A DNA stretch of 41,058 nt from Campylobacteraceae bacterium (GTDB lineage: Bacteria > Campylobacterota > Campylobacteria > Campylobacterales > Sulfurovaceae): assembly GCA_026994745.1 (NCBI GenBank), contig JALWPZ010000236.1, positions 1-41,058 of the forward strand, in the 5' to 3' direction. The first letter of the stretch is position 1. Each line of letters starts with the position of its first letter. Of this stretch, positions 1-6,921 are shown one piece after another. The notes below the pieces were generated by a model. The model saw nothing but the letters and a program-made list of their open reading frames with translations, was not told the DNA's origin and searched no databases. The position numbers and the translations under genes were made by a program.

Positions 1-553
1 TCATGACCCCCAGGGCCCGGGCGAGGATCTCCAGATGGCGTTTGCGGGGCAGACCCCACTGGGCGGGAACGAAGATTACGTCGCACCCCTCCAGCCGTCC
101 CCAGATCTCCTTGTAGCGTAATTCGAAGCAGATCATCAGGCCGTAACGGACCCCGTCGATCTCGAAGGGGTGGATCTCGTCGATGGAGCCGGGGACGAGA
201 TGGAGATGCTCCTCTCCCAGTTTGAAGAGTTTGTGCTTGGCCTGGCGATGGACGACCCGGTGGCGATGGATCACGATCGCTTCGTTGGCGTACCCCTCCC
301 CCCTATGGACCAGACGGGTGAGGACCAGGATCGCCCCGTCCACCGCTTCGCAGAGCCGGCGCTCTGCTTCGTCCCCGAAGGCGACCGCCTCTTTCAGGTG
401 TTCGTAGTCGTAGTCGGTGAGGCAGACCTCCGGAGCGACGATCAGCTCCCCGGGGCGTTGCTCCTCCAGGTGGTCCAGGATCTTTTGGAGGTTGCGCTCG
501 TAGGATCGGAGGTTCTCCAATTGCAGCAGTGTGCAGGGCAGGGTTCGTGGCAT
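1..553 (-). CDS. Carbon-nitrogen (nitrilase-fold) hydrolase, 3' part cut by window edge
   Basis: The reading frame starts at ATG 553-551 on the minus strand and is still open at base 1, giving 184 residues of a protein that normally has about 250-270. The nitrilase-superfamily catalytic Glu is visible in VAPEVCLTDYDYEH, the Lys in RQAKHKLFKLG and the nucleophilic Cys in MICFELRYKEIWG, in the correct Glu-Lys-Cys order. Members hydrolyse amides or carbamoyl compounds in the cytosol; the substrate cannot be told from this fragment. It is divergent from the gene at 612, with 58 bases between the starts. Family assignment is firm, specific function unknown. Confidence 0.85.
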   Translation of the reverse strand, partial: MPRTLPCTLLQLENLRSYERNLQKILDHLEEQRPGELIVAPEVCLTDYDYEHLKEAVAFGDEAERRLCEAVDGAILVLTRLVHRGEGYANEAIVIHRHRVVHRQAKHKLFKLGEEHLHLVPGSIDEIHPFEIDGVRYGLMICFELRYKEIWGRLEGCDVIFVPAQWGLPRKRHLEILARALGVM

Positions 554-581
554 CGGGGACTCCTTCTTTGTGAAAAAAGAT

Positions 582-587
582 TATACT
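582..587 (+). promoter_or_regulatory. Probable -10 element (TATACT) for the 612 gene run
   Basis: TATACT lies in an A/T-rich patch between the two divergent genes and about 24 bases before ATG 612. No good -35 is visible, which is common for housekeeping promoters in this phylum. A Shine-Dalgarno AGGAG follows at 602-606. Confidence 0.4.
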
Positions 588-611
588 ACGGAAGAAGTTT
601 TAGGAGCGCGC

Positions 612-1100
612 ATGAATTCCGAAGAGACCCTGCGACAGATCCTGGAGTCCCTGCAGGCCTATCCCCAGATGCATTTCCTGCTCTTCGCGAAGGAGTGGGG
701 GGAGCGGGAGCGGACGCTCCTGGAGTTCTGCAAGGAGCGGGATCATTCGATCCTGCTCTATCGGCTTCCCGGACTGGAGGAGGATGCGCTTCCCCCCTCG
801 CCCCGGATCCGGCATCGCGCCTACCGGCGAGAGCAGGCCCGCTACAACCTCCAGGGGAAACTCTACAACCACGCCTTCGTCACCGCGCCACCTCCCGAGT
901 CGGCGGAGGAGTTCGCCCGAAAGGTCTATACGGGGATCGCCAACGCCGGAGGGCTCTATCTCTTTCTGGAACGGGAAGCGGTCGAGGCATGGAGAGAACG
1001 ACTCCAGGAGAGCAACTATGTGGCGCTGAACACCATCGATCTGGATGAGGGGAACGAGGTGGTGCTCTTCGCCAGAAAGATGCACGGATGGGGCGGCTGA
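612..1100 (+). CDS. Conserved hypothetical protein (162 aa)
   Basis: ATG 612 was chosen because AGGAG (602-606) precedes it by five bases; an upstream in-frame ATG has no ribosome site and would overlap the promoter. The protein is soluble, with no signal peptide or membrane segment. It has a basic central stretch (RIRHRAYRREQARYN, about residues 59-73), and its C-terminal half alternates helix and strand (GGLYLFLE, then NYVALNTIDL, then VVLFARKMHGWGG), loosely like the end of a Rossmann-type methyltransferase fold, but I see no SAM-binding glycine motif. It probably heads a run with the RDD protein, MFS carrier and mobA. Function not recognised. Confidence 0.75.
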   Translation: MNSEETLRQILESLQAYPQMHFLLFAKEWGERERTLLEFCKERDHSILLYRLPGLEEDALPPSPRIRHRAYRREQARYNLQGKLYNHAFVTAPPPESAEEFARKVYTGIANAGGLYLFLEREAVEAWRERLQESNYVALNTIDLDEGNEVVLFARKMHGWGG

Positions 1101-1124
1101 GCGCGCAGAAAACGAGGAGAAGTG

Positions 1125-1643
1125 ATGGCGAAACAACGATTCCGGAAGGTCAAGCAGGGGAAGGTCGAAGCCCCCGAGGAGCGCTCTTCGAAACGAAGGA
1201 AGGGGGCGGCAACCCCCCGGATGCGACCCGCCACACTGGGGGAGCGTTTCAAGGCCTTCATCACCGACAGCTTCATGCTGCTCATGCCGATCATGTACAT
1301 CGTCTTCTATCTGGTCTTCGACGGGAGGGAGGGCTTCGCCGCCCACAAACTGCTGGGATGGATCTACATTCTGGTGCCCTACGTGATCGTAACGGGGATC
1401 TTTCTGGTCAAGAGCGGTCAGACCCCCGGGATGCGGGCCTATTCCATCCGCGTCGTGGACGCCCGAAGCGGCGAGCAGCCTCCCGCCGGGGCGATCTGGC
1501 TCCGGCAGATCCTGGCCGTATGGGACTTCCTGCTCTTCACCTGGATCGTTCAATTCTTCCGCAAGGATCGCCGGACCCCCCACGAGCTGCTCAGCGGCAC
1601 GTCTCTGGTCAAAGTCCCCGAAGCGGGGACTCGGGTGAAGTGA
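1125..1643 (+). CDS. RDD family membrane protein
   Basis: The 172-residue protein starts at ATG 1125 behind GAGGAGA (1114-1120); an in-frame GTG directly before it is a less likely start. A Lys/Arg-rich cytosolic N-terminus (about 40 residues) is followed by the RDD core: a first membrane helix around AFITDSFMLLMPIMYIVFYL, a second around WIYILVPYVIVTGIFLV, the family signature region GQTPGMRAYSIRVVDARSG, and a third hydrophobic segment around ILAVWDFLLFTWIV. RDD proteins are small inner-membrane proteins of mostly unknown function, some linked to ion transport. The downstream MFS gene starts inside its stop codon, so the two are likely translationally coupled. Confidence 0.85.
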   Translation: MAKQRFRKVKQGKVEAPEERSSKRRKGAATPRMRPATLGERFKAFITDSFMLLMPIMYIVFYLVFDGREGFAAHKLLGWIYILVPYVIVTGIFLVKSGQTPGMRAYSIRVVDARSGEQPPAGAIWLRQILAVWDFLLFTWIVQFFRKDRRTPHELLSGTSLVKVPEAGTRVK

Positions 1644-2770
1644 GCGCTTCACCCTCCCCGCGCCTCTTCGGACTCCTGGGGGCCTTTTACCTGAGCTATT
1701 TCGCCCTGGTGGGAGTCTATATCATTTTCCTGCCCAAGATGCTCCTGCTCAGCGGATACAGCCCCGCCCAGGTGGGGGCGGTCTTCGCCGCCTCGCCTAC
1801 GATGCGTTTTCTGCTTCCGTTTCTGTTCCGCCGTATGGGCGGGGTGGGTCGCTCCGTCTATCTGGGGGCCCTTTTTCTGGCCTTGGTTGCCGCCCTGCTC
1901 TTTTTCTTTACTCTTTCCAGTTTCCCGGCCTTTTTTCTGGCCAACCTCCTCTACGGCGCCGCCATGGGGGTGATCCTCCCCTACGTGGATACCATCGCCC
2001 TCCATCGGATCCAGAGGGAGCGCTACGGAAAGGTGCGACTCTGGGGCTCCATCGGGTTCATGGCCATCGCCCTCTGGCTGGGCAGGGTTCTGGAGACTCC
2101 CCTGCAGAGCCTGGTTTATCTGGCGGTTCTGGCGGCGCTGGTGGTGCTGGTCGGCCTGAGCCTGGCCCGCTACGATACGGAGGAGCGCCCGGAGCCGGCG
2201 GAAGGGGAGGAGGGGAGTTTCTCCCTGCTGCGTTACTGGGCGCTTTGGGGCAGCCTGCTGCTGCTGCAGATGAGTTTCGGAGGCTTCTACAACTTTTTCA
2301 CGATCTACGAAACGGCCCATGGGATCAGTCTGGAGACGACCAGCTGGCTCTGGAGCTTCGGGGTGCTCTGCGAGATCGCCATGCTCTACTGGCAGGGCCC
2401 CCTGCTCCGGCGCGATCTGTTGGGGCTGATCGAATTCGCCATCGCTACGACGGTGCTGCGCTGGGGGATCCTCTGGCTCTGGCCCGACTCTTTGGCGGCG
2501 GCCTTTCTCTCCCAATCGCTCCACGCCATCAACTTCGCCCTCTACTACAGCGCCTCCATCGCCTACATCTACGATCTCTATACCCAGAAGAAACTAGCGC
2601 AGCAATTCTTCCTGGGGATCACCTTCGGACTGGGGGGTGCCCTGGGGGCGATGATCGCCGGCCGGGTCTACGAGGCGGCTCCGGGGGAGCTTTTCCTTTT
2701 CGAGGCGCTGGTCGCACTGCTCTCCTGGTTCCTGATCCGCATCCATCGACGAAGGAGGGCCCATGGCTGA
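1640..2770 (+). CDS. MFS transporter, MFS_1-like (HcaT/LacY-like)
   Basis: GTG 1640 overlaps the stop of the RDD gene (GTGA arrangement) and gives a 376-residue protein beginning directly with the first membrane helix; no ATG is available nearby in frame. About twelve hydrophobic helices are visible. The stretch ERYGKVRLWGSIGFMAIALW (about residues 131-150) matches the conserved loop of the 3-phenylpropionate/nucleoside/sugar permease branch of the major facilitator superfamily. It should be an inner-membrane secondary carrier; the substrate cannot be read from sequence. Its last codons overlap the start of mobA by eight bases. Confidence 0.85.
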   Translation: MSASPSPRLFGLLGAFYLSYFALVGVYIIFLPKMLLLSGYSPAQVGAVFAASPTMRFLLPFLFRRMGGVGRSVYLGALFLALVAALLFFFTLSSFPAFFLANLLYGAAMGVILPYVDTIALHRIQRERYGKVRLWGSIGFMAIALWLGRVLETPLQSLVYLAVLAALVVLVGLSLARYDTEERPEPAEGEEGSFSLLRYWALWGSLLLLQMSFGGFYNFFTIYETAHGISLETTSWLWSFGVLCEIAMLYWQGPLLRRDLLGLIEFAIATTVLRWGILWLWPDSLAAAFLSQSLHAINFALYYSASIAYIYDLYTQKKLAQQFFLGITFGLGGALGAMIAGRVYEAAPGELFLFEALVALLSWFLIRIHRRRRAHG

Positions 2771-3347
2771 GATCGAAGCGGTGATCCTGGCGGGAGGCCG
2801 AAGCCGCCGGATGGGAAGGGACAAGGCGCTCTTGCCCTTCGGTGGGTATCCCACCCTGGCGGAATACCAGTACCGGCGGCTGCTCCCGCTGTTTCGGAAA
2901 GTCTCTCTGAGCGCCAAGGAGTGGAAGTTCCCCTTCGAAGCCCCCTGGATCCATGACGAGGGGGAGGTGTACTCCCCGATGATCGCGCTGGCTTCGGTCC
3001 TCCGGGAGATCGGGTCGGATCGGGTCTTCGTGTTGGGGGTGGATATGCCCTTTGTGGACGGGAGGGTGATCTCCCGCCTGGAAGAAGAGGCTTCACGTTG
3101 TGGGGAGAACGAGGCCATCATCGCCGAGAGCCCCACGGGGATCGAGCCGCTCTGCGCGATCTACCATCGAAGGTTGCTGCCCCGGATAGAGAGAGAGCTG
3201 GAGGAGGGGCGCCATCGGCTCCAGGGGCTGTTGGATTCTGGACGGGTGCGGCGGATCCGATTCGAAGATGCCTCCCTCTTCGAGAACCTCAACCATCTCC
3301 ACGAGTATGAGCAGGCACAGTTGCGGATAGGAAAGGAGAGCGGTTAG
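2763..3347 (+). CDS. mobA: Molybdenum cofactor guanylyltransferase MobA
   Basis: This 194-residue nucleotidyltransferase adds GMP to molybdopterin to make the bis-MGD cofactor of periplasmic and cytosolic molybdo-enzymes such as nitrate reductase. The GTP-binding signature AVILAGGRSRRMGRDKALLP is at residues 6-25, the metal-binding segment VLGVDMPFVD near residue 90, and the length is typical. ATG 2763 has a strong GAAGGAGG site and overlaps the end of the MFS gene. The conserved C-terminal NLNHLHEYE corresponds to the NxNTPxDL-type motif of the family. It is convergent with the LysR gene, leaving only six bases between the stops. Confidence 0.93.
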   Translation: MAEIEAVILAGGRSRRMGRDKALLPFGGYPTLAEYQYRRLLPLFRKVSLSAKEWKFPFEAPWIHDEGEVYSPMIALASVLREIGSDRVFVLGVDMPFVDGRVISRLEEEASRCGENEAIIAESPTGIEPLCAIYHRRLLPRIERELEEGRHRLQGLLDSGRVRRIRFEDASLFENLNHLHEYEQAQLRIGKESG

Positions 3348-3353
3348 AGTGGA

Positions 3354-4268
3354 TCAACCCTCCCCGCTGCAGCCCCGGCACTCCATCGTTTCCCCGATCA
3401 TCGATTTGGAGAAGTCGAGGAATTTCCGGAAGAGGTCGCTGCGGTATTTGTCCTTGTGATAGATGGCGTAGAAGTGGCGTCGGCAGTCGAAGTCCTCGAT
3501 GGGGACCTTCTTGAGCCGGCCGTCTTCGAGTTCTTCGGCCACCGCCAGTGCCGAGACGCAGCTGATCGCTTTGCCCCCCTGCAGCAGGCTCTTGATCGAT
3601 TCGGTATGGCCCAACTCCATGAAGATCTCCAGATGGGGGACCTTCTCCTTGATGTAATCGAGAAAGACCGCCCGGGTGCCGCTCCCCTCTTCCCTCAGGA
3701 TCCAGCGCTCCCGGGCCAGCTCTTCGATCTTCCAGGTCCGGGAGGCGAGCTCTTCGTTGGCGGTGATCACCACCAGTTCGTCGTCGCCGATCACCTCTTT
3801 GATCAGATCGGGATCGTAGACCTCCCCTTCGACGAAGCCCATGTCCAGATCCCCCCGCTTGACCATCTCGGCGATCTGCTGGGTATTCCCCTCCTTAAGC
3901 TGCACCTTCACGTCGGGATAGGTTCCCATGTAACGGCAGGCGATGGGGGGGATGAGGTAATCGACGACGGTGGTGCTGGCTCCCACTCGCACCGTTCCCT
4001 TGTCTTCGGTGTTCTGGAATTCGTATTCGATGTCCTCCAGCTTGCGGAAGAGTGGTTCCACCGCCTCGAAGAAGTTACGCCCCACTTCGTTGAGGATCAG
4101 CTTTTTGTTGAGGCGGTCGAAGAGAGGGCGCCCCAGAATGTGTTCCAGTTCCTTGATGGACATGGAGACCGCCGATTGGCTCAGCCCCATGCTCTTGGCC
4201 ACGTTGGTCAGGTGCCCCTGTTCTACCACGTTGAGGAAAATTTCGATCTGTCGGAGGGTCAATTTCAT
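3354..4268 (-). CDS. LysR family transcriptional regulator
   Basis: The 304-residue protein opens with a typical LysR winged helix-turn-helix (MKLTLRQIEIFLNVVEQGHL; then SQSAVSMSIKELEHILGRPL around residues 30-50) followed by a two-lobed effector domain (GTVRVGASTTVVDYLIPPIA near 90). It is divergent from a YeiH-type exporter, the same arrangement as yeiE/yeiH in enterobacteria, so it probably controls that gene from the palindrome at 4330-4351. An oddity is the C-terminal tail ECRGCSGEG with a CxxC pair, which most LysR proteins lack. The effector is not evident. Confidence 0.9.
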   Translation of the reverse strand: MKLTLRQIEIFLNVVEQGHLTNVAKSMGLSQSAVSMSIKELEHILGRPLFDRLNKKLILNEVGRNFFEAVEPLFRKLEDIEYEFQNTEDKGTVRVGASTTVVDYLIPPIACRYMGTYPDVKVQLKEGNTQQIAEMVKRGDLDMGFVEGEVYDPDLIKEVIGDDELVVITANEELASRTWKIEELARERWILREEGSGTRAVFLDYIKEKVPHLEIFMELGHTESIKSLLQGGKAISCVSALAVAEELEDGRLKKVPIEDFDCRRHFYAIYHKDKYRSDLFRKFLDFSKSMIGETMECRGCSGEG

Positions 4269-4329
4269 TGTTTCACTTATATTGATGGATTTGAGAAGTA
4301 AATTGTATTTGCCATAGTATCAAAAAAAC

Positions 4330-4351
4330 ATTATAATTTCGAAAATATAAT
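4330..4351. promoter_or_regulatory. Probable LysR operator overlapping the exporter promoter
   Basis: An imperfect palindrome centred on TTCGAA has arms ATTATAAT and AATATAAT (seven of eight positions symmetric). Its right arm contains TATAAT (4346-4351), a good -10 for the GTG start at 4374. Position and symmetry suit a LysR-type regulatory site for the adjacent divergent regulator. This is inference from position. Confidence 0.5.
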
Positions 4352-4373
4352 CAATTTAACTTAAGGAATACCC

Positions 4374-5438
4374 GTGGCATTCTCTCCGGAACATCGCAAG
4401 GGTACCATCAGCGGGATCGTGTTCGTCGCCCTGGTGGCGGCCTCGGCCACCTACATCGCGGCCTTGGGGCCCGTGAAGGCCCTGGGGCTCTCCCCTCTGG
4501 TCGTAGGGATCGTCATCGGAATCTTCTACGCCAACACACTGCACAACCACTTTCCCGAATCCTGGGAGACGGGGATTGTCTTCAGCGCCAAAAAGATCCT
4601 CCGTTTCGCCATCGTCTTCTACGGTTTTCGTCTCACCTTTCAGGAGATCGTCGACGTGGGGCCGGCGGGCTTTACCGTTTCGGTGCTGATGCTCACGACG
4701 ACCTTCTTGCTGGGGACCTGGCTGGGGGTGAAGGTCTTCAAACTCGATCGGGACACTTCCATGCTTACGGCCTCGGGGGCCAGTGTCTGCGGCGCGGCGG
4801 CGGTTTTGGCCACCGAGCCGGTCCTCAAGGCCGAGGGCCACAAGGCGGCGGTGGCGGTAAGTATGGTGGTGCTCTTCGGCACCATCTCCATGTTTCTCTA
4901 CCCGGTGCTCTACGCCACGGTCATCCAGCCCGCCACGGGCTTTTTGCATATGACACCCGAGCAGTTCGGGATCTACACCGGCGGGACCATCCACGAAGTG
5001 GCCCAGGTGGTCGCCGTGCCCAACTCCATCCCCCACGCTCCGGAGGTGATGGCCAACGACGCGGTGATCGTCAAAATGACCCGGGTGATCCTTATCGCCC
5101 CCATGCTGATCCTTCTGGGCCTCTACCTCTCCTGGCAGGCGAAGAAGCAAGGGGGACAAGGGGGTAAACTGCAACTGGTGATTCCCTGGTTCGCCGTCTA
5201 TTTCATCGGGGTGGCGGCCTTCAACTCTCTGCATCTTCTTCCGGGGGAACTGGTCAAACAGATCAATATCGTCGATACCTTCCTCTTGACCATGGCCATG
5301 AGCGCCTTGGGAATGCAAACACGTTTCGCCAAATTCAAGGGATTGGGTCTGGCCCCTCTCTATACCGCTCTGGGAATGTTCGTATGGCTGGTGGTCGGCG
5401 GCTTCGTGATCGTCAAAGTCGTCACCGCCGTCCTTTAA
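4374..5438 (+). CDS. YeiH/UPF0324 family putative sulfate exporter
   Basis: GTG 4374 follows AAGGA (4364-4368). The 354-residue product has about ten membrane helices and the family landmarks: LSPLVVGIVIGIFYANTLHN near residue 40, KKILRFAIVFYGFRLTFQEI near 75, LTASGASVCGAAAVLATEP near 130 and GTIHEVAQVVA near 205. Members of this family (PF03601) are annotated as sulfate or sulfonate-related exporters on limited evidence. The divergent LysR gene fits a substrate-inducible pair. No clear terminator follows; the next 250 bases are A/T-rich leader of the ferritin-like gene. Confidence 0.9.
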   Translation: MAFSPEHRKGTISGIVFVALVAASATYIAALGPVKALGLSPLVVGIVIGIFYANTLHNHFPESWETGIVFSAKKILRFAIVFYGFRLTFQEIVDVGPAGFTVSVLMLTTTFLLGTWLGVKVFKLDRDTSMLTASGASVCGAAAVLATEPVLKAEGHKAAVAVSMVVLFGTISMFLYPVLYATVIQPATGFLHMTPEQFGIYTGGTIHEVAQVVAVPNSIPHAPEVMANDAVIVKMTRVILIAPMLILLGLYLSWQAKKQGGQGGKLQLVIPWFAVYFIGVAAFNSLHLLPGELVKQINIVDTFLLTMAMSALGMQTRFAKFKGLGLAPLYTALGMFVWLVVGGFVIVKVVTAVL

Positions 5439-5639
5439 GGATCGAGTTCCCGACGAAAACCTATCCCGTTCGCTATTGCGAGGAGTTGTTTGTCTCCTTG
5501 TCCGGTATCCTGGTGTTTCCGGGAAATGGGATCTTATAGTTTGTTTTTATCATCTTCTTAAGCCTACAGTAACGATTATGTCCGATCAAGCCATCCCTTT
5601 TCTATTTGGATAAAAATTTTCTCTTAAGTATTTATTGCT

Positions 5640-5670
5640 TATAATTTTTTATGGAAAAACTTTTTCCATA
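5640..5670 (+). promoter_or_regulatory. Promoter -10 plus perfect palindrome before ferritin-like gene
   Basis: TATAAT at 5640-5645 is followed by a perfect 21-base palindrome at 5650-5670: arms TATGGAAAAA and TTTTTCCATA around a single C. A start site six or seven bases after the -10 falls inside the palindrome, the classic place for a repressor. The Shine-Dalgarno AAGGAG (5680-5684) follows. A Fur- or PerR-type regulator would suit an iron/peroxide gene, but the sequence is not a textbook Fur box. Confidence 0.5.
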
Positions 5671-5690
5671 AGATTACTAAAGGAGTGTCG

Positions 5691-6200
5691 ATGGTACGAA
5701 AAGGAAATTCGATCATCAAAGGGATCGCAGTCGAGGAGTTGATCGATCTGCTCAATCGAGCCTATGCCGACGAATGGTTGGCCTATTATCAGTATTCCAT
5801 CGAAGAGAAGGTGGTCAAGGGCATCATGAAAGATGCCGCGATTGCCGAGCTGCAGCAACATGCTACGGATGAACTTCGCCATGCGGATTGGATCGCCCAG
5901 CGGATTCTGCAGCTGGGAGGCACGCCGCTTCTGAATCCCAAGGAGTGGTTCGATCGCTGCAATTGCGACTATGAGGAGCCTTCGAACTTCGATGTGGTGG
6001 CGATCCTGGAAGATGCCATCAAGGGGGAACAGTGTGCCATCACCACCTATTCGAAGCTGGCGGAACTGACACGGGACAAAGATATCGTCACCTACGACTT
6101 AGTCAGCCGAATTTTGGCCGACGAGGTGGAGCACGAAGAGGACCTGGCCGCCTTGCACGAAGATATTTCCGAATTCATCCAATCGATGAAGCGAAGATAG
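5691..6200 (+). CDS. Ferritin-like diiron protein (DPSL/bacterioferritin-related)
   Basis: ATG 5691 lies six bases after AAGGAG; an in-frame GTG two codons earlier is unlikely. The 169-residue four-helix protein has the di-iron ligand set of the ferritin superfamily: Glu28 in ADEWLAYYQY, E61LRH64, Glu113 in KGEQC, and E145VEH148, that is two ExxH motifs. Cys90 and Cys92 (FDRCNCDYEEP) and Cys115 lie close to these ligands, reminiscent of Dps-like 'DPSL/thioferritin' proteins, which carry a cysteine pair near the ferroxidase centre. It should store iron and consume peroxide in the cytosol. The rubrerythrin gene follows 55 bases later, supporting an oxidative-stress role. Confidence 0.85.
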   Translation: MVRKGNSIIKGIAVEELIDLLNRAYADEWLAYYQYSIEEKVVKGIMKDAAIAELQQHATDELRHADWIAQRILQLGGTPLLNPKEWFDRCNCDYEEPSNFDVVAILEDAIKGEQCAITTYSKLAELTRDKDIVTYDLVSRILADEVEHEEDLAALHEDISEFIQSMKRR

Positions 6201-6222
6201 GAACACGTTTCCCGGATCGGGA

Positions 6223-6228
6223 TATAAT
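6223..6228 (+). promoter_or_regulatory. Probable -10 element (TATAAT) for rubrerythrin
   Basis: TATAAT stands 28 bases before ATG 6256 in the short gap after the ferritin-like gene, so desulforubrerythrin may have its own transcript as well as read-through. No matching -35 is seen. Confidence 0.5.
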
Positions 6229-6255
6229 GAGTCAGATCAGAAGAAAGGAAAAGAG

Positions 6256-6915
6256 ATGAGACAGTACGAAAGTTATCGATGTGAAGTGTGCGGCAACGAG
6301 GTGGAGGTCCAAAAGGTCGGAGGCGGCACCCTGGTCTGTTGCGGGCAGGAGATGGCCTGCATCACCGAGAATCTGACGGCGGTGAACCTGATGAAGGCTT
6401 TCGCCGGAGAGTCCCAGGCGCGGAACAAATATGAATTCTTCTCCGAGGTGGCGATGGAGGAGGGATTGCATCGCATCGCCCGTTTCTTCCGGGAGGCGGC
6501 GGACAACGAGAAATATCACGCCATGGCCGAATTCAAGGCCTATAACAAGTTGATCCACGATGTGGAGCTGGATACGACGAAGAAAAACCTACAGTATGCC
6601 GCCGACGGCGAGCGCTACGAGCACGAAGAGATGTATCCCAACTTCGCCGCCATTGCCAAGGAGGAGGGGCTGGAAGTCATCGCACGGCTCTTTCGGGCCA
6701 TCGGAAAGGTGGAGGTGGAGCACGAGCGGGAGTACCTGGAGCTAAAATCGGCCCTGGAGCGGGAAGGCTTCTTCGACAGCGAGAACAACGAAGAGTGGAT
6801 CTGCGAAGTCTGCGGTCATGTCCATCGTGGCAAGCGACCCCCGGCCCAGTGCCCGCTGTGCAAGGCGGACAAGGAGTACTTCAAGAAGCGCTGTCCCGAC
6901 GTGACCGCCGGATAG
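6256..6915 (+). CDS. rbr: Desulforubrerythrin (peroxide-scavenging diiron protein)
   Basis: The 219-residue protein joins three metal sites. An N-terminal desulforedoxin-like knuckle is formed by Cys9, Cys12, Cys28 and Cys29. A rubrerythrin four-helix diiron domain shows Glu52 in FAGESQARNKY, EKYH at 85-88, ERYEHEEMYP at 119-128 and EVEHE near 153. A C-terminal rubredoxin site has Cys183/186 (WICEVCGHVH) and Cys199/202 (CPLCKADKEYF). This is the architecture of Campylobacter jejuni Rrc (Cj0012c), which reduces hydrogen peroxide with electrons passed through the FeS4 centres. ATG 6256 has a purine-rich GAAAGGAAAAGAG leader. It is convergent with comM, six bases between stops. Confidence 0.95.
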   Translation: MRQYESYRCEVCGNEVEVQKVGGGTLVCCGQEMACITENLTAVNLMKAFAGESQARNKYEFFSEVAMEEGLHRIARFFREAADNEKYHAMAEFKAYNKLIHDVELDTTKKNLQYAADGERYEHEEMYPNFAAIAKEEGLEVIARLFRAIGKVEVEHEREYLELKSALEREGFFDSENNEEWICEVCGHVHRGKRPPAQCPLCKADKEYFKKRCPDVTAG

Positions 6916-6921
6916 GAGGGG

